A stretch of 64,000 bases of DNA from Flavobacteriales bacterium (GTDB taxonomy: Bacteria; Bacteroidota; Bacteroidia; Flavobacteriales; Flavobacteriaceae). The stretch covers positions 1-64,000 of the forward strand of contig SGZF01000005.1 in assembly GCA_004213645.1 (NCBI GenBank), given 5' to 3'. This document shows positions 62,614 through 64,000 of the stretch, in pieces (the stretch's first letter is position 1; the number at the start of each line of letters is the position of its first letter). The translations under genes and the position numbers were made by a program. Under the pieces are notes generated by a model, which saw only the letters and a program-made list of their open reading frames with translations, did not search any database and had not been told where the DNA came from.

Positions 62614-63926
62614 TATTTAGGTTCAAATTCTTTTATGGTTAAAATAATAATATTTATGCAGTCAATAAGCTGATCTTTAGTAATAACTAATGGAGGGGCA
62701 AATCTAATAATATTTCCATGTGTTGGTTTTGCTAACAGGCCATTATCTTTTAGTCTAAGACAAATATTCCAAGCAGTTTCACTATCTGGTGAATCATTGA
62801 TAACTATAGCATTTAGTAGACCTTTACCTCGTATCTTAGTTATAATTTTACTGGTTTTAATATACTCACTCATAGAATACCTAAATATTTCACCAAGCTT
62901 TCTGGCATTTTGTGCAAGATTTTCTTCAATAATTATTTCAAGTGCTTTTTTTGCAATACTAGCAGCAAAAGGGTTACCCCCAAATGTACTTCCATGTTGA
63001 CCAGGTTGAATTACTTCCATAATTGCAGAATCACAAAGTACGGCTGAAATAGGGTATGTACCACCACTTAAGGCTTTTGCAAGAATAAGAATATCAGGCC
63101 TTACATACGAGTTTTGTTGTTCACAGTAAGAATTACAACTACAATTTCCGCAGGATGCCAACAAAGAGCCAGTTCTACCGAGACCAGTCTGAATCTCATC
63201 AGAAATCATCAAAACATTAAATTTAGTACACAATTCCCTTACTTTCTTTAAATAATCAGAATCCGGAACATTAACTCCAGCTTCGCCTTGAATTGGCTCT
63301 ACTAAAAAAGAAACTATATTTTTATCATTGTTAAATTCATTTTCTAATGCATCTATATCATTATGAGGGATATGAATAAAACCTGGAGTATGAGGACCAA
63401 AAAAATCTTTTGAACCAGAATCAGTAGAAAAGGAAATAACAGTTGTAGTCCTGCCATGAAAATTATTATTACAAACAACAATCTTTGCTTTGTTATGCTC
63501 AATTTTTTTCTTAAGATAACCCCACTTTCTTGACAATTTTATAGATGTCTCAACACCCTCTGCTCCAGTATTCATAGGTAGAAGTTGATCGAATCCAAAG
63601 AGTTTTGAGGCATATGCCATATACTCTCCAAGTTTATTATTATGAAAAGCTCTTGAAGTAAGAGTAAGTGTTTCAGCTTGATTTTTAATTAAATTAACTA
63701 ATTTAGGATGACAATGACCTTGATTTACAGCAGAGTAAGCTGACAAAAAATCATAATATTTTTTTTCATTAACATCCCACAGAAAAACACCTTCTCCTTT
63801 TTTAAGAACAACAGGTAATGGGTGATAATCATTTGCTCCAAACTTTTTTTCTAAGTTTAGATGATAATTATTAAGATTTTCAATTTCAAAGAGTTTTTCT
63901 ATGTCTCCATTTTTTTTGTTTAACAA
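62613..63926 (-). CDS. rocD: Ornithine aminotransferase with Cys-rich insert, TTG start
   Basis: RocD moves the delta-amino group of ornithine to 2-oxoglutarate. The 437-residue protein has [19 protein letters not shown] (near 33-51), [29 protein letters not shown] and the PLP lysine in LAKALSGG (Lys284). Between the last two lies [10 protein letters not shown] (Cys259, 262, 264, 268), an insert that I recall from Bacteroidota enzymes. No in-frame ATG precedes the conserved block, so TTG at 63926 is the likely start. The last 74 bp of the window upstream contain a TATATTTA -7-like box and no gene. Confidence 0.92.
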   Translation of the reverse strand: MLNKKNGDIEKLFEIENLNNYHLNLEKKFGANDYHPLPVVLKKGEGVFLWDVNEKKYYDFLSAYSAVNQGHCHPKLVNLIKNQAETLTLTSRAFHNNKLGEYMAYASKLFGFDQLLPMNTGAEGVETSIKLSRKWGYLKKKIEHNKAKIVVCNNNFHGRTTTVISFSTDSGSKDFFGPHTPGFIHIPHNDIDALENEFNNDKNIVSFLVEPIQGEAGVNVPDSDYLKKVRELCTKFNVLMISDEIQTGLGRTGSLLASCGNCSCNSYCEQQNSYVRPDILILAKALSGGTYPISAVLCDSAIMEVIQPGQHGSTFGGNPFAASIAKKALEIIIEENLAQNARKLGEIFRYSMSEYIKTSKIITKIRGKGLLNAIVINDSPDSETAWNICLRLKDNGLLAKPTHGNIIRFAPPLVITKDQLIDCINIIILTIKEFEPK

Positions 63927-64000
63927 GATGTGTTTGGTTTTACATAAATATAGTAATTTTGAGAAAAGATAATCTACATATTATCACCAGAATTATAAAA

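Overview
The window reads as a chromosomal segment of a low-GC, streamlined, free-living and probably marine member of the Flavobacteriia (Bacteroidota). The evidence is lineage-typical genes and fusions (secDF, ccsBA, ornithine aminotransferase with a Cys-rich insert, bshB1, DUF4290, DUF1599, CtlX), -7 boxes of the Bacteroidota type TAnnTTTG, a tmRNA tag GENNYALAA, a 6S RNA beside zapA, and a photolyase/cryptochrome operon. Coding density is extreme: same-strand neighbours usually overlap by 1-14 bp, and most convergent pairs abut or overlap at their stop codons. I see no rRNA operon, CRISPR array, insertion sequence or prophage.

Layout. 1-1.9 kb: tail of an unknown gene, then a TlpA-type thioredoxin lipoprotein paired with a Cys-bearing beta-propeller lipoprotein, then tRNA-His. 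2.0-9.1 kb: bacillithiol deacetylase, trans-sulfuration enzyme and peroxidase; tpiA and DUF1599; folP; an ABC exporter and truA. 9.2-12.5 kb: rho, rpsT, tRNA-Glu, proS. 12.6-24.3 kb: low-complexity surface lipoprotein, FadL-like porin, folE, cysS, yidD, lgt, secDF, mdh, gyrB. 24.4-29.3 kb: asnB, amidohydrolase, FtsE-like ATPase, kdsA. 29.3-31.4 kb: tmRNA and two tandem paralogous secreted proteins of unknown family. 31.5-41 kb: mechanosensitive channel, a 1.1-kb-residue-scale Asp-box propeller protein, two amidinotransferase-fold hydrolases, ccsBA. 41-46.4 kb: kdsC-like phosphatase, maf, then SRPBCC, SDR, DUF2256, Cry-DASH, photolyase-related protein and DUF2805. 46.4-53.5 kb: murA, DUF4290, DUF493, an ATPase, fmt, HU, YqgE, START-like protein, tRNA-Met, zincin-like lipoprotein, AlkB-type hydroxylase. 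53.5-64 kb: aconitase, cutC, GMC oxidoreductase with its small subunit, 6S RNA, zapA with a coiled-coil partner, M23 peptidase, cysteine desulfurase, ornithine aminotransferase.

Most of this is core metabolism, translation, envelope biogenesis and secretion. The parts that deserve a second look are the photolyase operon (an SDR without its catalytic Tyr, a photolyase-like protein that appears to lack its Fe-S ligands, and two small uncharacterised partners), the thioredoxin plus CDCC-propeller lipoprotein pair, the tandem secreted paralogs after tmRNA, and two genome-wide habits visible here: -7 boxes placed only a few bases before start codons, and small perfect palindromes centred on convergent stop codons.
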